Positions 31,075 to 32,939 of a stretch of DNA of 32,939 nucleotides are shown one piece after another. A program made the translations under genes and the position numbers. The DNA is from Fodinibacter sp038330415 (GTDB lineage: Bacteria > Actinomycetota > Actinomycetes > Actinomycetales > Dermatophilaceae): NCBI GenBank assembly GCA_038330415.1, contig JBBQNZ010000029.1, positions 1-32,939 of the forward strand. Reading direction: 5' to 3'. A model generated the notes under the pieces. It worked only from the letters and a program-made list of their open reading frames with translations, was not told the DNA's origin and searched no databases. Numbering within the stretch: position 1 is the first letter of the stretch; the number at the start of each line of letters is the position of its first letter.

Positions 31075-32853
31075 ATGACGCGTGACTTCACCAGTGTGGG
31101 TGTGATCGGACTCGGGACGATGGGCGCGGGGATCGTGGAGGTCTTCGCGCGCAACGGGATCGACGTGATCGCCGTCGAGATCGACGACGTCCGTATCGAG
31201 CACGGCAAGGCGGTGCTGTGGGGCAGCACCGGGCGTGCGCTGGCCCGAGGCAAGCTGACCCAGGACGAGCACGACGCGCTGCACGCGCGGGTCTCGTTCA
31301 CCAGCGACCTGGCCGACCTGGCCGGCTGCCAGCTCGTCGTCGAGGCGGTGCCCGAGCAGCTCGACCTGAAGAAGGAGCTGCTCGGCAAGGTCGACGCCGT
31401 GATCTCCCCGGATGCCGTGCTGGCCACCAACACCTCCTCGCTGCCGGTCACCGAGATCGCGGTGGCGACCTCGAACCCCAAGCGGGTCGTCGGCATGCAC
31501 TTCTTCAACCCGGCGCCGGTGCAGCAGTTCGTCGAGGTGATCCGCACCGTGATCACCGCCGACGACGTGTTCGAGGACGTCAAGGCGCTCGCCGAGCGGC
31601 TCGGCAAGAAGCCGGTCATCGTCGGCGACAAGGCGGGCTTCATCGCGAACGCGCTGCTCTTCGGCTACCTCAACCACGCCGTGTCGATGTACGAGAGCCG
31701 CTACGCCACCCGCGAGGACCTCGACGCCGCGATGCGCTTCGGCTGCGGCTACCCGATGGGCCCGCTGGCGCTGCTCGACCTGATCGGCCTCGACACGGCC
31801 TACGAGATCCTCGACACGATGTACCGGCAGGGCCGGGACCGGCTGCATGCGCCGAGCCCGATCATCAAGCAGATGATCAGCGCCGGTCTGCTCGGTCGCA
31901 AGTCGGGCCAGGGCTTCTACACCTACGCGGCGAAGGGCTCGCCGCAGGTGGTGGCCGACGCCCAGACCCCGTCGGGCGGCCCGCCGCCCGGGGTGCAGCT
32001 GCGGCCGGTGACGTCGGTGGGAGTCGTCGGGTCGGGCACCATGGCGACCGGCATCATCGAGGTGTTCGCCAAGGCCGGGTACGCCGTCACCTTCGTGGCC
32101 CGCTCCGACGACAAGGTCGCCGGCGTGCTGACCGCCCTGGGTCGCAGCTGCGCGCGGGCGGTCGAGAAGGGCCGGATGGACCAGGCGGCCGCCGACGCGC
32201 TGCTGGGCCGGGTCGCCGGCGCGACCGGGCGCGAGGCGCTGGCCGACGTCGACCTCGTCGTCGAGGCGATCGCCGAGGAACTCGCTGTCAAGCAGGACCT
32301 CTTCCGCGACCTCGACCGGATCTGCAAGCCGGGCGCCATCCTCGCCACCACCACCTCGTCGCTGCCGATCATCGACTGCGCCAAGGTGACCTCGCGGCCC
32401 CAGGACGTCATCGGCATGCACTTCTTCAACCCCGCCGCGATCATGAAGCTGGTCGAGGTCGTGCACACGGTGTCGACCGCGCCCGACGTCACCGCCACGG
32501 TGCAGGACCTCTGCGCCAAGGTCGGCAAGGTGGCCGTGACCTGCGGCGACCGGTCGGGCTTCATCGTCAACGCGCTGCTCTTCCCCTACCTCAACGACGC
32601 CGTGCGGATGCTCGAGGCCAACTACGCCAGCGCCGACGACATCGACACCGCGATGAAGGCCGGCTGCGGCCTGCCAATGGGCCCCTTCGAGCTGCTCGAC
32701 GTCGTGGGCCTCGACGTGTCGCTGGCCATCGAGCGCGAGCTCTACACCGAGTTCCGCGAGCCGGGGTACGCCCCGGCGCCGCTGCTCGAGCACCTCGTCA
32801 CCGCCGGCTACCTCGGCCGCAAGACGGGGCGCGGGTTCCGCACCTACGGCTGA
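31075..32853 (+). CDS. Tandem-duplicated 3-hydroxyacyl-CoA (3-hydroxybutyryl-CoA) dehydrogenase
   Basis: Two complete HBD-type dehydrogenases in one 592-residue chain. Copy 1 (about 1-285): GLGTMG (12-17), acidic Glu35 after the second strand, TSSLP, catalytic His142 in HFFNP and Glu154. Copy 2 (about 312-592): GSGTMA (319-324), Ala342-Arg343-Ser344 at the same place, TSSLP, His449 in HFFNP and Glu461. Both also keep the GFI-x-NAL Asn, so both look active. The linker is a ~25-residue Gly/Pro/Ser stretch. Copy 1 fits NAD, copy 2 fits NADP. ATG 31075 has GGAAGGA about 9 nt upstream. The nearby mutase suggests C4 acyl-CoA metabolism; beta-oxidation is the alternative. Confidence 0.92.
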   Translation: MTRDFTSVGVIGLGTMGAGIVEVFARNGIDVIAVEIDDVRIEHGKAVLWGSTGRALARGKLTQDEHDALHARVSFTSDLADLAGCQLVVEAVPEQLDLKKELLGKVDAVISPDAVLATNTSSLPVTEIAVATSNPKRVVGMHFFNPAPVQQFVEVIRTVITADDVFEDVKALAERLGKKPVIVGDKAGFIANALLFGYLNHAVSMYESRYATREDLDAAMRFGCGYPMGPLALLDLIGLDTAYEILDTMYRQGRDRLHAPSPIIKQMISAGLLGRKSGQGFYTYAAKGSPQVVADAQTPSGGPPPGVQLRPVTSVGVVGSGTMATGIIEVFAKAGYAVTFVARSDDKVAGVLTALGRSCARAVEKGRMDQAAADALLGRVAGATGREALADVDLVVEAIAEELAVKQDLFRDLDRICKPGAILATTTSSLPIIDCAKVTSRPQDVIGMHFFNPAAIMKLVEVVHTVSTAPDVTATVQDLCAKVGKVAVTCGDRSGFIVNALLFPYLNDAVRMLEANYASADDIDTAMKAGCGLPMGPFELLDVVGLDVSLAIERELYTEFREPGYAPAPLLEHLVTAGYLGRKTGRGFRTYG

Positions 32854-32889
32854 CCGGCGTCCGGGCTGGTGGGGGTTGTGTTGAAACCC

Positions 32890-32902
32890 CGCGACGGGGC
32901 GC
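32890..32902. terminator. Weak hairpin after the dehydrogenase gene
   Basis: On the plus strand CCCCG-CGA-CGGGG forms a 5-bp stem with a 3-nt loop at about 32887-32899; on the minus strand it is followed by TTTCAAC. It could end either strand but is short, and the sequence beyond it looks unreliable. Confidence 0.2.
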
Positions 32903-32939
32903 CGCCGGGGGGGGGGTGGGGAAAAAGGAACGCGGGCGA

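Overview
The window is high-GC DNA with GAC/GTC/CTC-type codon use, many GTG starts and 1-4 nt start/stop overlaps. The gene order argS-lysA-hom-thrC-thrB-rho-rpmE-prfA-prmC-sua5-(sugar transferase)-atpIBEFHAGDC-DUF2550, followed by a PduO adenosyltransferase and nucS, is the conserved actinobacterial order also seen in mycobacteria. NucS-type mismatch repair, a C+ L31 protein and candidate leaderless promoters fit Actinobacteria. Gene content (glyA inserted after sua5, solitary AbiEi/DUF559 protein) suggests Micrococcales, perhaps Intrasporangiaceae; that placement is an inference. I saw no tRNA or rRNA genes, insertion sequences, prophage or CRISPR array.

Layout. 1-5488: 3' end of argS and a tightly coupled lysine/threonine operon (lysA, hom, thrC, thrB). 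5721-7694: rho, with a long Arg/Asp/Gln-rich disordered insert, closed by a 23-bp perfect stem-loop. 7772-10640: an insertion relative to the usual rho-rpmE order, made of a convergent LLM-oxidoreductase/GNAT pair and a solitary AbiEi-like plus DUF559-like nuclease gene flanked on both sides by related 63-bp tandem repeats. 10835-14057: rpmE, prfA, prmC, sua5 (translation). 14050-16744: glyA and a polyprenyl-phosphate sugar-phosphate transferase. 16870-24450: complete F1Fo ATP synthase operon behind a TGTGA-N6-TCACA operator (Rex- or CRP/GlxR-like). 24475-28345: DUF2550 membrane protein, PduO-type cobalamin adenosyltransferase (minus), a STAS protein and a coenzyme-B12 mutase of the ethylmalonyl-CoA mutase (MeaA/Ecm) type. 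28380-30948: DJ-1/PfpI protein (minus), a small hypothetical gene, a third tandem-repeat array, nucS (minus) and a small membrane-anchored protein. 31075-32853: a 592-residue tandem 3-hydroxyacyl-CoA dehydrogenase. The last ~60 bases contain homopolymer runs and look like a poor-quality contig end.

How the parts fit. The first half is housekeeping: amino-acid synthesis, transcription termination and translation termination. The ATP synthase operon appears to have a single regulated promoter plus possible internal ones. The adenosyltransferase supplies AdoCbl to the mutase 0.6 kb away, and the tandem dehydrogenase 2.7 kb further on supplies or consumes C4 acyl-CoAs; together they suggest an ethylmalonyl-CoA pathway or C4 acyl-CoA module. 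The most unusual signals are the repeat arrays around the nuclease gene, the split NAD/NADP signatures in the tandem dehydrogenase, the operator over the atp promoter, and a strongly over-represented heptamer GGATGCC/GGCATCC inside and outside genes.
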